Below, piece after piece: positions 15,602 through 27,200 of a stretch of DNA of 64,000 nucleotides. Source of the stretch: a virus; IMG/VR virus record IMGVR_UViG_3300008120_000004, positions 62,001 to 126,000 of that record, one strand, 5' to 3'. A model generated the notes under the pieces. It worked only from the letters and a program-made list of their open reading frames with translations. It ran no database searches and was not told the origin of the DNA. Each line of letters opens with the position of its first letter. The first letter of the stretch is position 1. The translations under genes were made by a program, and so were the position numbers.

Positions 15602-17826
15602 TGTCACGAATAAAAGAAAGATTATCGAAACTGGTAGCAAGTCAGCTACCGGAATTCATCCAGTCAGACTATCCTACCTTCATAGCTTTTTTAGAAGCGT
15701 ATTATGAATTTTTAGAGCAAGATCAAAATGCTCAAGAAATTCTACAAAACGCTGTTAGCTATAGAGATATTGATCGTACTACTACAGAATTCATTGAGTA
15801 TTTTTTAAGAGAATATTGTGATAATATTCCAAGAGATGTACTTTCTGATAAAACAATTCTAACCAAATATATTAAAGACCTTTATAACTTTAAAGGTAGT
15901 GAAAAGTCTTTTTATCTTCTATTTCAATTATTATACAAAGAGAAGGTAAATCTATACTACCCTAGAGATGATATATTAATTCCATCTAGTGGTACATGGC
16001 AGCAGTCTACAATAATACAGCTTGAAACTTTAAACGGTAACCCTGATACAGCTGTTAATGTACCGGGTGTAATTTTATCTACATCTACAGTAAATCCTAT
16101 AACTCTTAAGAGTAAAAAAACTGTCACAGCCGTTACTAATGTAGTAACTGGTGCTATTAGTACGAGTACTACTATTTTTGATTTTGAAATTGACAGAATA
16201 GGAATACCGGTTAATATCGGTGATATTGTTGAAGTAGGAGGATACAGGGGTAAAGTTCTAGGGGTACCTAGTTCAGTTTCTGTTATTAAGCCAGGTATCG
16301 GGTTTAAAATTGGTGATACTTTTGAAGTCAAATCTTTTCCAAGAGGTATTGGAGCTTATGTAAAAGTTACTTCGGTTGATGAGAATGGTGGTGTTAAGAA
16401 TGCAGAACTTTTAAGAGTTGGTTCTGGGTATGACATTAATTTTTTTGCCACTATTGTTTCACAGGTATTAATTACCCCGCCCACATTTCTATTTAACACT
16501 GCCACAGGCAATGTCTCGATTGTTGACCAATATGTCGGTCTTTCAGATTTTGGTAGAATAACTAAACCAACCTATGCTGATGGATCATATGTAGCTGGTG
16601 ATTATTGTGACGAAGTTGTTAGAGTCTTTAATTACGGCCCAGTTAATCAAGGTGATATCTATTTCGGTGCAGAAGAAAAATACGAAGCGGTTCTAGATAT
16701 AAAAGTTGGATCGAGAATTAACTACCCGGGTTATTACAAAACAAATAAAGGATTCTTAAGCGATAGTACAATTAATGTAGCTGATGCTAACTATTATACC
16801 CCATACACCTATGTAGTAGTTTCTAATAAACGTTTACAAGACTATAAGAGAGCAATTTTAGATATTCTACACCCAGCAGGCACTAACCTGATTGGTGAAT
16901 TAAGAATGCTAAATGAAATTGATGCTATTCCGACCGTTGGTACTACCTTCGACTTCTTACGTACTACTGTTCTGGATATTTTCAGCACTTCTGATATTGC
17001 TACTAAACAAGTAACAAAAGTTCGTAGTTCTAATACTACTCCAAGTGATAATGTATTCTCTAAAGTCTTTGCCAAGGTTCTTACCACTAACCAAACAAGT
17101 TTTGCAAACGTAACATTAAGACACTTAACTAGATATCTTGCTAATATATCCAATATTACTGTTAATGTTGAAAATATTATTTCTAACGTTAGCAAAGTTT
17201 TAAGCACCGTTAATGCATTAGATGATAATTCATCTGCTAATATTAATATAATTAGAGGTGATGCAGGTGATTTACTTGTTTCAAATGATCTAGCAATATT
17301 TAATATATCAACAGTTTATGAAAGTAACACGACTGTAGCATCTGCTAATACGATTGCCAACATAATCATAAACCCTGTTTCATTATCATCTCAGGTAGAC
17401 GAGTTTCTTGCTAATGTAAATAAGGTACTAGGTAGTAATTCTAGTATAAATGATGATATATTAAAAGATGTAACTATAGTAAAAGGTATAGGTGAGGATG
17501 AGGTATTTTCCAACGATTTAGCTACTATAAATTTTACATCTATTCAGTCTGATAATCAATTTTTACTATCAGAAAATGCAATTTTTACTATAAATGCAGT
17601 ATTAAATTCTGTCGATCAAGTTTTAGATAATCTTTCTAGCAACATAAATATTGTCAAGACTAATAATGTTGCTATACAAGATAACCTGGTAGTTTCAGTT
17701 GATAGTCTGGTTTTATCTAGTAACGTTAATAACTCTGATTCTGGTAGTATTTTTCTTTCCAATTACTCTAACATACCTAACGAATATTTTGCAGAGCAGT
17801 ATGTTGGTGATTTAACAACGTTTTAA
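15601..17826 (+). CDS. 7: Baseplate wedge protein, gp7-like, with repetitive C-terminus
   Basis: 741 residues; T4 gp7 has 1032. The N-terminal 120 residues are a helical wedge domain (LPEFIQSDYPTFIAFLEAYYEFLEQ, then IKDLYNFKGSEKSFYLLFQLLYKEKVNLYYPRDDI, split around residues 18-120), shared by many marine T4-group wedge proteins directly after gp6. A beta-rich middle follows. From about residue 470 the sequence is strongly repetitive: roughly three 70-residue Asn/Ser/Val-rich units containing phrases such as NVNKVLGSNSS, SVDQVLDNLSS and NVSKVLSTVNA. The gp7 name rests on position after gp25-gp6 and on the N-terminus; the tail of the protein is not T4-like. Confidence 0.65.
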   Translation: MSRIKERLSKLVASQLPEFIQSDYPTFIAFLEAYYEFLEQDQNAQEILQNAVSYRDIDRTTTEFIEYFLREYCDNIPRDVLSDKTILTKYIKDLYNFKGSEKSFYLLFQLLYKEKVNLYYPRDDILIPSSGTWQQSTIIQLETLNGNPDTAVNVPGVILSTSTVNPITLKSKKTVTAVTNVVTGAISTSTTIFDFEIDRIGIPVNIGDIVEVGGYRGKVLGVPSSVSVIKPGIGFKIGDTFEVKSFPRGIGAYVKVTSVDENGGVKNAELLRVGSGYDINFFATIVSQVLITPPTFLFNTATGNVSIVDQYVGLSDFGRITKPTYADGSYVAGDYCDEVVRVFNYGPVNQGDIYFGAEEKYEAVLDIKVGSRINYPGYYKTNKGFLSDSTINVADANYYTPYTYVVVSNKRLQDYKRAILDILHPAGTNLIGELRMLNEIDAIPTVGTTFDFLRTTVLDIFSTSDIATKQVTKVRSSNTTPSDNVFSKVFAKVLTTNQTSFANVTLRHLTRYLANISNITVNVENIISNVSKVLSTVNALDDNSSANINIIRGDAGDLLVSNDLAIFNISTVYESNTTVASANTIANIIINPVSLSSQVDEFLANVNKVLGSNSSINDDILKDVTIVKGIGEDEVFSNDLATINFTSIQSDNQFLLSENAIFTINAVLNSVDQVLDNLSSNINIVKTNNVAIQDNLVVSVDSLVLSSNVNNSDSGSIFLSNYSNIPNEYFAEQYVGDLTTF

Positions 17827-17836
17827 GGAGATTTAA

Positions 17837-18286
17837 ATGAGTGGCTTAAATGAGACACTACAATTGAAAGGTACTCTGTTAATTACCAAAACAGATAAAG
17901 ATGGTAATGTAACAAAAACCGAAGTACCAAATACTGTTGTTGCAAATGGTAAAACATTTATTGCATCACGTATGGCTGCTAATACTACACCGGTTATGTC
18001 AACTATGGGTATTGGTACATCTTCAACCCCAGCAACTACATCAGATACGCAGTTAGGTGCTCAAGTACAATTAAATGCACTTTCACCTGTAGGTGGTTCA
18101 CCATCAGCAAATACTGTTGTTTATACAGCAACATTTTTACCTAATGAACCAGGTACAAGTGCAGCGTTAACTGAAGCCGGTGTTTTTAATTCGGCAAACA
18201 CAATGCTATGCCGTACAGTATTTCCTGTAATTAACAAGCAAACCACTGACACCATTACTATTTCTTGGACAGTATCGTTAATTTAA
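17837..18286 (+). CDS. Small beta-rich virion protein of unknown role
   Basis: 149 residues with a strong ribosome site (AAGGAGATTTAAATG). Sequence: LKGTLLITKTDKDGNV, TVVANGKTFIASRM, then MGIGTSSTPAT, a long Ser/Thr/Ala beta stretch, and a closing ALTEAGVFNSANTMLCRTVF and ITISWTVSLI. This resembles a family of small phage proteins often coded beside baseplate and fibre genes, but I do not recall a proven function. Sitting between gp7-like and gp8, it is probably a baseplate-associated decoration or fibre-attachment protein (inference). Confidence 0.6.
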   Translation: MSGLNETLQLKGTLLITKTDKDGNVTKTEVPNTVVANGKTFIASRMAANTTPVMSTMGIGTSSTPATTSDTQLGAQVQLNALSPVGGSPSANTVVYTATFLPNEPGTSAALTEAGVFNSANTMLCRTVFPVINKQTTDTITISWTVSLI

Positions 18287-18289
18287 AAT

Positions 18290-21268
18290 ATGTCAACACT
18301 AATTAAACCGCTGCTGCACGGCAGTGTTGCTGAATCTTTACTTAATGAAATTAATACACGAGCAGGGAGATACTACTATTTCCTTGGTAAAGTATTAACA
18401 TGGTCAGATGAAACAGACCCTCCGTTGCCGGTTGATAGTGTAGAATATGAAAGAGAAGTAAGAAGAAATATTGTTATTGTTAAAGAAATTAGACCAGGGG
18501 ATGTTAGTTTAATTATTGATAGAGTTAATTGGACATCTGATACCGTTTATGACATGTATGATGATAGAATTTCTGATGAGTTAGACGGTATCAATTTGGT
18601 GTCAGGGGGTACAGGGTATTCTAATAACCCAACTGTAACTATTTCTGGTGGTGGGGGATTTGGTGCTAAAGCTAATGCACTAACTAACACCGGGATAATT
18701 ACAAGTATTGTTATGACCGATAGGGGGTATGGTTATAATTCTACTCCTACAGTTACTATTACTGATCCTTATGGAAGTAATGCAAATGCAATCGCCGTAC
18801 TCTCTCGTGCCACTTCTGGGGCTGCTAACCTACAGTCCTCTAATTTTTATGTTGTCAATGATGAATTTAATATTTACAAATGTTTAGACAATAACAACGG
18901 TGGAAGATCAACATTTAAACCAACTGATACAGGATTTGATGCCTTCTCTCTGCCAGACGGTTACGTTTGGAAATACATGGGTTCAGTTCCTCCTTCTTTA
19001 AGACATAAATTTGCTTCAAGAACAAAAGTACCTATTGTTAGAGCCGTAAATGAAGCGTTTTATTCCGGTGGTGAGATTAAAAAAATTAGTATATTAGACA
19101 CTGGAAATAATTATAATACTGCTTCACTCACCATCACAGGTGATGGTTATCTAGCCGGTGATCAGTATTACTTGTCTACATTTACGATAACTAATAGCGG
19201 CTCAGGATACTCGACCGCTACGGTTTCTATTGACCCTCCTGTATTTGGTTCATCTACATGGTTACCAAATCTCTTAGTGTATGTAGGTACGTATTTAAAT
19301 TATGATAATAACTATTACATCGTTGTAAATGGAGGTACAACTTCTACACAACCTCCTGTTCACACGGTAGGTGTAGAAGCCAATGGGTCTACAGGTTTAA
19401 AATTCTTAGGCAAGCGTGCAACTGCTAATGCAGTAATTTCTAGCGGTCAAGTAACCTCTATCGTACCAGATGGTAGTTTAAGATCTATTACTGCTATCGA
19501 TAGCGGTACTGGATACGCTTATGCTCCAACTATATCCTTTACTGGAGGTAGTGGGTCTGGAGCAAATGCATATGCAGTCGTTTCAAATGGATCAGTAGTT
19601 TCGTATGTTATAACGAATATTGGTTCTGGATATACTTCACCTCCTACGGTTGTGGTAGGGCGCCCATGGGTAGCAAATGCTAAAGTTGAACTTAATGAAC
19701 AAATTTATAATGGTGAATATCTATACACTATTACAGATGTAGATATTGATGGTACTATAAGAGAAGCTAATGTCACATATGGTGGTAGTGGTCTAGCTCT
19801 AGGAAATGGTTATATTAAAGCACCTAACGTAACATTTGTTGGTGGTGGGGGTAATAACTTATCGGCTTTTGCTCAAATTCATAATAATGCTATTGCAAAT
19901 ATTTTCATAACTAATATTGGTAACGATTATACATCAGCACCAACGGTAGTTATTGGAGATCAATGGGCAGCTAATTTAAATGTTATAGCAAATACTCAAA
20001 TATTCTATTTAAGTAACTTATACACCGTTTTAAATACAGGTAACTTAAATACCACAGCTCCATTACATGTATCCGGTACACAACAATTAGGTACTTCCAA
20101 CTTAAGGTTTGAAGGAAATATTGCTACAGCTACGGTAAGTTTATATAGATCAAATTTCCTAAACACCACAGCCCCTACCCATGTAGTAGGTACAGTTAAA
20201 TTAGGTGGAGCTAATGTCACAATAGCTGGTACTCACGCCGAAGCTACTGCAGTGTTAAAGTATGGTTCTGGGTATAATTATACTCCTAACTTAACTATTT
20301 CCGGTAATGGAACCAACGCTGCTGGCTCAATTGCAGTTACAAAATCAGAAGCTCTAATTAGACCAATTTTAGATAACGGTAGAATTGTTAGAGTAGCTAT
20401 AGATGACGGTGGTACAGGATATACATATGCAGTTATAAATGTTATTGGTGACGGGTCTAATGCAAAATTCTTCATAGATTTTTCACCTGGAGATCTTATA
20501 TCACTACAATCTTCTATTGAACTATTAGCTAACGAGGGCGGCATTCACGCGGCAAAAGTTATATCCGGGGGGTACAGCTACCCTGGTACTACCGCCAATG
20601 TTACTATTACTGGAGATGGTACAGGTGCTACCGCCACAGCGTCAGTGTTAGGTGGTAAGGTAACTAAAATAAACATAATTACCCCGGGCACAGGGTACTC
20701 CAAAGCTAACGTTAATATTATTTCAGAAGTTGGAAGAGGTGCGTCCGCTCGCGCTATTTACCCTCCTAAAGGAGGGCACGGTAAAGATATTGTTCAAGAA
20801 TTATTTGCAAGAGCTATAGCTTTTTATAGTAATGTTTCTGACGATACTAATCAAGGGTTTGATGTAGATAACGACTATCGTCAATTTGGTATCATAAAAT
20901 CTATTTCAAATTATGATGATCCAAGGTATTTTAATGAATCTATCGGTTCTGCATGCTGGGTAATTTCGGGAGTGATGAGTCCTAGTGTTTTTGCACCAGA
21001 TAGAATAATTACTAGTACATTCTCCGGTGGTAAGTTTCTCATAGTAGCTTCTACTACTACTGGCGTTTTAGTACAAGCATTAGATAATATTGATCCAACT
21101 GTGGGTGAAAATTTCTTTACTGACACAGGTGAGGCCTTTGTAGCCACTGGAATTACTAAACCAGCCGTGGATAAATATTCCGGAGATTTAATGTACATAG
21201 ACAATCGTCTTGCATTTACCCCTTCTACAGAACAAGCAGTTTCATTGTTAACAGTATTTACATTCTAA
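18290..21268 (+). CDS. 8: Baseplate wedge protein gp8, expanded by a repeat insertion
   Basis: 992 residues, about three times T4 gp8 (334). T4-like parts are the N-terminus (residues 1-102, RPGDVSLIIDRVNWTSDTVYD), the block DGYVWKYMGSVPPSLRHK near residue 223 (T4 has DGYVWEYLFEIPP) and the C-terminus SGDLMYIDNRLAF...SLLTVFTF (T4 ends GEMIYMENR...NILFTF). Between them are inserts at about 102-175 and 260-825, built of about a dozen units with the pattern G-x-G-Y-x-x-x-P-x-V-x-I followed by a Gly-rich turn and GAxAxA. These units should form beta modules projecting from the wedge. Assignment to gp8 is firm; the role of the insertion (receptor or polysaccharide binding) is unknown. Confidence 0.88.
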   Translation: MSTLIKPLLHGSVAESLLNEINTRAGRYYYFLGKVLTWSDETDPPLPVDSVEYEREVRRNIVIVKEIRPGDVSLIIDRVNWTSDTVYDMYDDRISDELDGINLVSGGTGYSNNPTVTISGGGGFGAKANALTNTGIITSIVMTDRGYGYNSTPTVTITDPYGSNANAIAVLSRATSGAANLQSSNFYVVNDEFNIYKCLDNNNGGRSTFKPTDTGFDAFSLPDGYVWKYMGSVPPSLRHKFASRTKVPIVRAVNEAFYSGGEIKKISILDTGNNYNTASLTITGDGYLAGDQYYLSTFTITNSGSGYSTATVSIDPPVFGSSTWLPNLLVYVGTYLNYDNNYYIVVNGGTTSTQPPVHTVGVEANGSTGLKFLGKRATANAVISSGQVTSIVPDGSLRSITAIDSGTGYAYAPTISFTGGSGSGANAYAVVSNGSVVSYVITNIGSGYTSPPTVVVGRPWVANAKVELNEQIYNGEYLYTITDVDIDGTIREANVTYGGSGLALGNGYIKAPNVTFVGGGGNNLSAFAQIHNNAIANIFITNIGNDYTSAPTVVIGDQWAANLNVIANTQIFYLSNLYTVLNTGNLNTTAPLHVSGTQQLGTSNLRFEGNIATATVSLYRSNFLNTTAPTHVVGTVKLGGANVTIAGTHAEATAVLKYGSGYNYTPNLTISGNGTNAAGSIAVTKSEALIRPILDNGRIVRVAIDDGGTGYTYAVINVIGDGSNAKFFIDFSPGDLISLQSSIELLANEGGIHAAKVISGGYSYPGTTANVTITGDGTGATATASVLGGKVTKINIITPGTGYSKANVNIISEVGRGASARAIYPPKGGHGKDIVQELFARAIAFYSNVSDDTNQGFDVDNDYRQFGIIKSISNYDDPRYFNESIGSACWVISGVMSPSVFAPDRIITSTFSGGKFLIVASTTTGVLVQALDNIDPTVGENFFTDTGEAFVATGITKPAVDKYSGDLMYIDNRLAFTPSTEQAVSLLTVFTF

Positions 21269-21278
21269 TAGGTAAAAA

Positions 21279-24200
21279 ATGGCAATTGATTTTAATGTAG
21301 CTCCTTACCATGATGATTTTTCACCGAGCTCAAGATATTATCGCATATTATATAAACCTAGTCGTTCAGTTCAAGCTCGTGAATTAACTCAAATGCAATC
21401 GATTCTTCAGAATCAGATTGCAGCAATGGGTACTAATGTATTCAAAGAAGGAACTATAATTTTAGGTGGTAAAACATTTTTTTACGTTATAGATTATGTA
21501 ACTATCACAGGGACCTCTACCCCTACCGAATTTGTAGATAAAGTTATTGTAGGTGTAACTTCAGGTGCGAGAGCTCGAGTTATTCAGGTAACCCCATATG
21601 AAGTTTTCGATAGCGTAACATACCCACCTGCCCTCCATTTTCAATACATTGATGGTACCGAAACATTTCAGGCCGGTGAAGCGATTGTTATTGAGGGAAC
21701 CACTACCACAGTAACTTTAACTGACAATGCATTGTTCTCTGGTAAGTCCAAAGTTTACAACATCCAAGATTCTGTTTTTTTTACTAACGGTTTTTTTGTA
21801 TTTTGCCCTTCACAAACTGCAGTAGTAGGTCGATTAACTTCGGTACCTTCAGCAATCATTGGTTTAAAAATAAAAGAGGGTATAGCTAACTCTGACGATG
21901 ATCCGTCTTTATTAGATCCTGCAGTTGGTTCTAATAATTACTTTGCACCCGGTGCAGACCGTTATTTTATTGACTTAGAATTATCTGTTATTAATTTTGA
22001 TCCAGATGTAGAAGGCTCTGAAGATCAAGAAATTCCTAACTTTATTCAGCTTGCAAAATGTTACTACGGTGACTTATTAAATCCTCCATTAAAAACAGAT
22101 TTTAATGAAGTTGAAAGTATGATGGCGCGTAGAACTTACGATGAATCTGGTGATTATACAGTAAGACCGTTTATTGCGCAAGTAGTTAATCATAGATACG
22201 GAAGTAATTTAGCTCATTCTATTAAAGTATCTACAGGTAAAGCTTATGTTCGTGGTTATGAATTTGAAACTACAGCTCCACTTTATTTAACTTTAGATAG
22301 AGCATTAGACACAGCAAGAGACTCCGACTTCCCTGTAGTACTGTCTTATGGTAATTATATACAAATAAATGAACCTACGGGGATGTTTTATCCTACCAAG
22401 GCTGAATTAGTTTACTTAAGTAGAAGTACTGCACCTAATGTTAGTTATTCAAGCAATGCAGCTTTTCAAGCTAATGTAGTCGGTACAGCCCGAGTAAGAT
22501 ATGTTGACTGGTCCGGTACGGGTAATGTTTATAATATGTACCTGTACAACATTGCCATGAAAACAGATAATGTTACCGGCGCTAGTAACGTATTTTCAGA
22601 AACTAACAGTATTATTTCAGCCACTATTAGTGGAGCTTCTGTAACTCCTCTAGCTAATAGTAATGTATTAAGTTTTGGTAATGCTGCTATTATATCACCG
22701 CAAAGAGATAATACCTCTTTATTCCTAATACCTCAGAGATTTGTTAAAACCTTAACACCAAACGCAGTTTCAAATATTTCGTTTTTAGGCGGGACATTAT
22801 TTGAAGACGTTCAATTTACATCTGTAGGTGGTGGAAAATCTTCCGGTCAGATTGAGGTTGGTTTACCTAATAGATTTACTGGAACAGGTGAATTATCTGC
22901 TACTTTATCTAATTCATACTATCAAGGTGTAGTAGTTACATCTGCATCTGGTCCTCCGGTAGGTACCAGATTAATATTTGGTGTAACAGGTAAGTCTAAT
23001 GTCGTGGTATCTTCTACAAGTTCTTTATCCAGAAGTACGCTTACTGTAACCGATGGTGGGTCGTTCACAGCAAATATTTTTGCTGTTGTAAATTATAGAC
23101 AAGGCTCGGCTGGTAGTAAATTAAAAAATGCAAATACCAGAGTCAAAGTAGTTACGGCAGATCCAGACGGAAACGTTACAGGCAATCTTTTAGCCGTTAT
23201 TTCTTTAGATTATCCTGATGTATCAGCTATTAATAGTGTTATTGATGCCACAGGTAATTCTGCCGCATCCTTTTTTACTTTGGATACAGGTTTGCGTGAT
23301 GATTATTATGAGCACGCTACTTTAAGAGCTCTTCCAGGTAATAACATTCCATTACTTAATGTTACAACTAACCCTAATCTTACAATTACTTATACAGTTT
23401 TAGAACATACTGATGTAAATCAAACCGGTTATTTTACTGTCGATTCCTATCAAAATCTTGATTTTGCTGATATACCTACCTACACAAACGCACAAGGTAG
23501 AAAAGTAAATCTTTCAGACGTATTAGATTTTAGAGCAGTGAGATTACCAAATAGCAATACATTTGTTTCACCTGTAGTTCCAGTTCCAGATTCCACATTT
23601 ACTACAACTGTAGATTATTACTTACCTAGAAAAGATAAAATTGTAATTACTAAAGATAGAAAGATGAAGGTCATAAAAGGTGTTCCTGCAAAAACACCTA
23701 CCTTACCTTCTGATCTAACTGATGCAATGACAATTTATACCATCACTCTTGCACCGTATACTGCTAGACCTGAGGATGTAAAGTTAGTATATAATGAGAA
23801 CAAGCGTTATACAATGCGCGATATAGGTAAATTAGAAAGAAGAATTAATAAACTAGAATATTATACTGCACTAAGTTTCTTAGAGAAAATTGCAGCTGAT
23901 GAAAAAGTACCAAGCGCTCTTCCAGGTATCGATAGATTTAAAAATGGAATTATGGTAGATTCATTTGCTGGTCACTCGGTAAGTGATGTAGGTAATAAAG
24001 ATCTAAGATGCTCCATTGATTACGAACGTAGATTACTACGACCAATGTTCGTAGCTGATTCCTATCTATACTCGGTATTACCTCAATCAAATAATTTTAA
24101 GTTAAGTGGTGATATTTTAACAATAGATTATAGAGAAGCTATTGGAGTTGTGGATCAAACTTTAGCATCCAACACTGTACCACTAATGCCTTTTGCTGTA

Positions 24201-27200
24201 TTCAATTGGGTAGGTACAATGAAGTTAAGCCCTCAAACTGACTTCTGGAAGGATACCAAAACTAACCCAGCGGTTATTTTTAATTTAAATGGTGAGAATG
24301 ATCCGTTTACTATTATTGAACCTAAAAACGGATTTAATGCCACTGCATCTCAGATGAAATTCTCCAACTGGGAGAACACTGGTATTACAGATTTACAAGT
24401 AACAGGTTCTACTGAAGTAAGAGTTGATAACAATTTAGAGTTAAAGACCGATGGTCTTAATTTATCAGCGGGGATTACCTCACAAGCCACAGCTACAACT
24501 ACAGTTAATACATCTTATAAACAAGTTCAAGGTAGAGTAGGATTAGAAATTAACTCGGCTGAACGTGTTATTAATGCAAGTATAGGTAATAGAATCGTTG
24601 ATTCTAGTTTATTACCTTATATCCGCCCAAGAACTATTGAATTTGTAGCTCAACAGTTAAAACCTAATACTAAATTATTTGCTACTTTTGATAATATAGA
24701 TGTTTCTGATTATGTTTTCCCTGCTGCGCGTATTAGAATTAACTCTAATTTAAATAATGCAAACGTACGTTATTTGTCAAACACTATGTCTGGTGGTGGG
24801 CTTTATGCAAATGCAAGCGTTATTTTCCAAAGAAAAGATGGTCCTAATGTTACCGTATTATTTGTAAGACATTCTGGACAATCTAATGTATTTGCTGTAG
24901 GTAACGTAGCTACTCTTTACCTAGATACAGGTGTAACGGCTACTCATGCTGTTACAGGGGTTACCTTCCCGTCCACAGAAGATGGATTAATAACCACTGA
25001 AAGAGGGGAAGCTGTTGGTGTATTTGCAATTCCAAATAATGACGCTATGAGATTTAATGTAGGTGAACGTGCATTTAGACTATCCAATAGTTTGAATAGA
25101 GATTTAGAAGAGACAGTAGCAGAAACAATTTATCTTGCTCAAGGTATTACCCAAACAAGAGAAGAAGCTATAGTTGCTACCCGAGTAAAAGATGTAAGTA
25201 TTAATCCCGTGTTCCAGACTAAAGCTGGAGCAACAGTAAACAAAACTACCTCAACAACAGTTACTGGGCCGGCGACATCCGCTGAATCTAATTCTGTAGC
25301 ACTACCTGGGGGATCTTCTCGTACTTTATTTTGCGGTGAAGGAGCTAAAGCATCTGGTGGTATTGGATCCGCTGTCGGAAATCCGAACAACCCTGGTTCC
25401 GCCCCAGGGACTGGAATTGGGGTAGATGTAGGTACAGGGCAAGGTGTCCATGATTTTAGAATTAATCTTGGTGTAAAAACAGGACTAGTTAGAATTAGAT
25501 GCTGGCACACTCCAGCAATAATTAATACCTATACAACAGGTGTCATGGGTGGTTTTATGAGTTGGACATCAGTTAAGGCTTCTGATTCCGGGCAACCTGA
25601 AAAATTTACCGTAAGGTACAGAGGTGAAGAATATACTACAGGGTTTATTGGTAATCGTAATTTTAATCAAAGATTGTTAGATTTAGGTTATGAAGATGTG
25701 TTTAGTGCACCTCCAGGGGGATTTGCTGACATTACTTTCTTTAAACACGATATAGGTGAAGAGTTTTGTCATATAACAGTTGATGCTCCTATGCCAGGAA
25801 CAGGGTGGCAATTTGCTGCTATTGCCTGCCCTAATACACTACCAGAGACAGCACCAGGTCAATGTTCAATTAGAGCAGCAGATGCACACGCATTCTTTAT
25901 TGAAGAAGACGCTAGAAGAACTCTTCAAACCGTACATGGTATTTCTGGTGTAGTTCTTAGTGAAGTGGACCGTGAGGTTATTAGAACTTCTAGGTCTAAA
26001 GGTGATTATAAGTTTACAATTTCTAATCCTTCACAAGCTCGAACTTCTAGAACATATAAAGCTGAGGACGATAGCGTCTACACGGATAGATCTATTACTA
26101 TTAATTCTATTTCTGTAGATACTAGTAAGATGACTGCCCTAGATAATTTCTCTTATGAAATTATTACAACTGGAGAATCCAAAGGTAACGACGATGCAGA
26201 AGGGCTTAATCCTGATAGAACAGATGCAAGACTAGGTGGTAGGTGGACCAATACTTTAGGTTCTTTACCAGTTACACTTTTACCTGGTCAATCTAGAACA
26301 TTCTCTTTAAGACTATTTAAAGATAGCCCTAGACCATCTGTAGGTCGCTCAAAAGGGCCTAAAGGTAGATTAATTGTAACCGCTGATGTTGAAGGACCTA
26401 CCGGCCCGGCAACACTTGCAAAAGTAAATGCAATTACAGGTAAACTTGAAATTGATACCGTGGTAGGTAGTTCTGCTAGATCCACAACAGTTCAGTACTA
26501 TGACCCTGTTGCTCAAACTTTTATCGTTGATGCAAGATCTTTCCCAGATGGTTACTTCTTAAGCTCAATTGATCTATGGTTCCAATCTAAAGACCCTGTA
26601 CAACCGGTTCAAATTCAAATTAGACCAGCTATCGAAGGTAGACCAAGTGCAGATATAGTTTTACCTTTCGGGACTAAAACTTTAGCTGCAGAGGATATTG
26701 TAGCTTCAACTACATTTGATCAAAGTAAATTTACAAGATTTAAATTTGACACACCAGTATACTTAACACCTCAAGAATACGCTGTAGTTGTTTTATGTAT
26801 GTCTACTGAAGCCAGACTATACATCTCAACATTGGGTCAATTTAAACTTGGTACTACTACCCCTGAGAGAATTAGAGAACAGCCGTATCTAGGTGAATTG
26901 TTCTTATCTCAAAATGCTCGTTCATGGGTACCTGAACCATTATCTGATTTAACTATCAGAGTTAACAGAGCTAGATTCTTGACAGAAAATACAGCTAATG
27001 TTACAATGGCTTCAACTACACCGGTAGCTAATACTGAATATGATCTATTCTATACTCAGGGTGATTTAATTGAATTCGCTGATACATTTACATCCTATGC
27101 TTTCTTAACCTCAACACCTAGTTATGATGGTGGAGGTAATATTATCGGGGCGTTATCTGATATTCAATACTTACGCTATAATTTAGGTACTAATTACCCT

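Noticed and set aside
18590-20750. Tandem DNA repeat or CRISPR-like array in gp8
   Set aside because: The repetition is at the protein level with diverged codons, no constant spacing and an intact reading frame.
25139-25510. Antisense open frame within the DUF4815 gene
   Set aside because: Composition mirrors the sense gene's Gly/Pro stretch and there is no ribosome site; a shadow. The same holds for the other antisense frames inside the structural genes.
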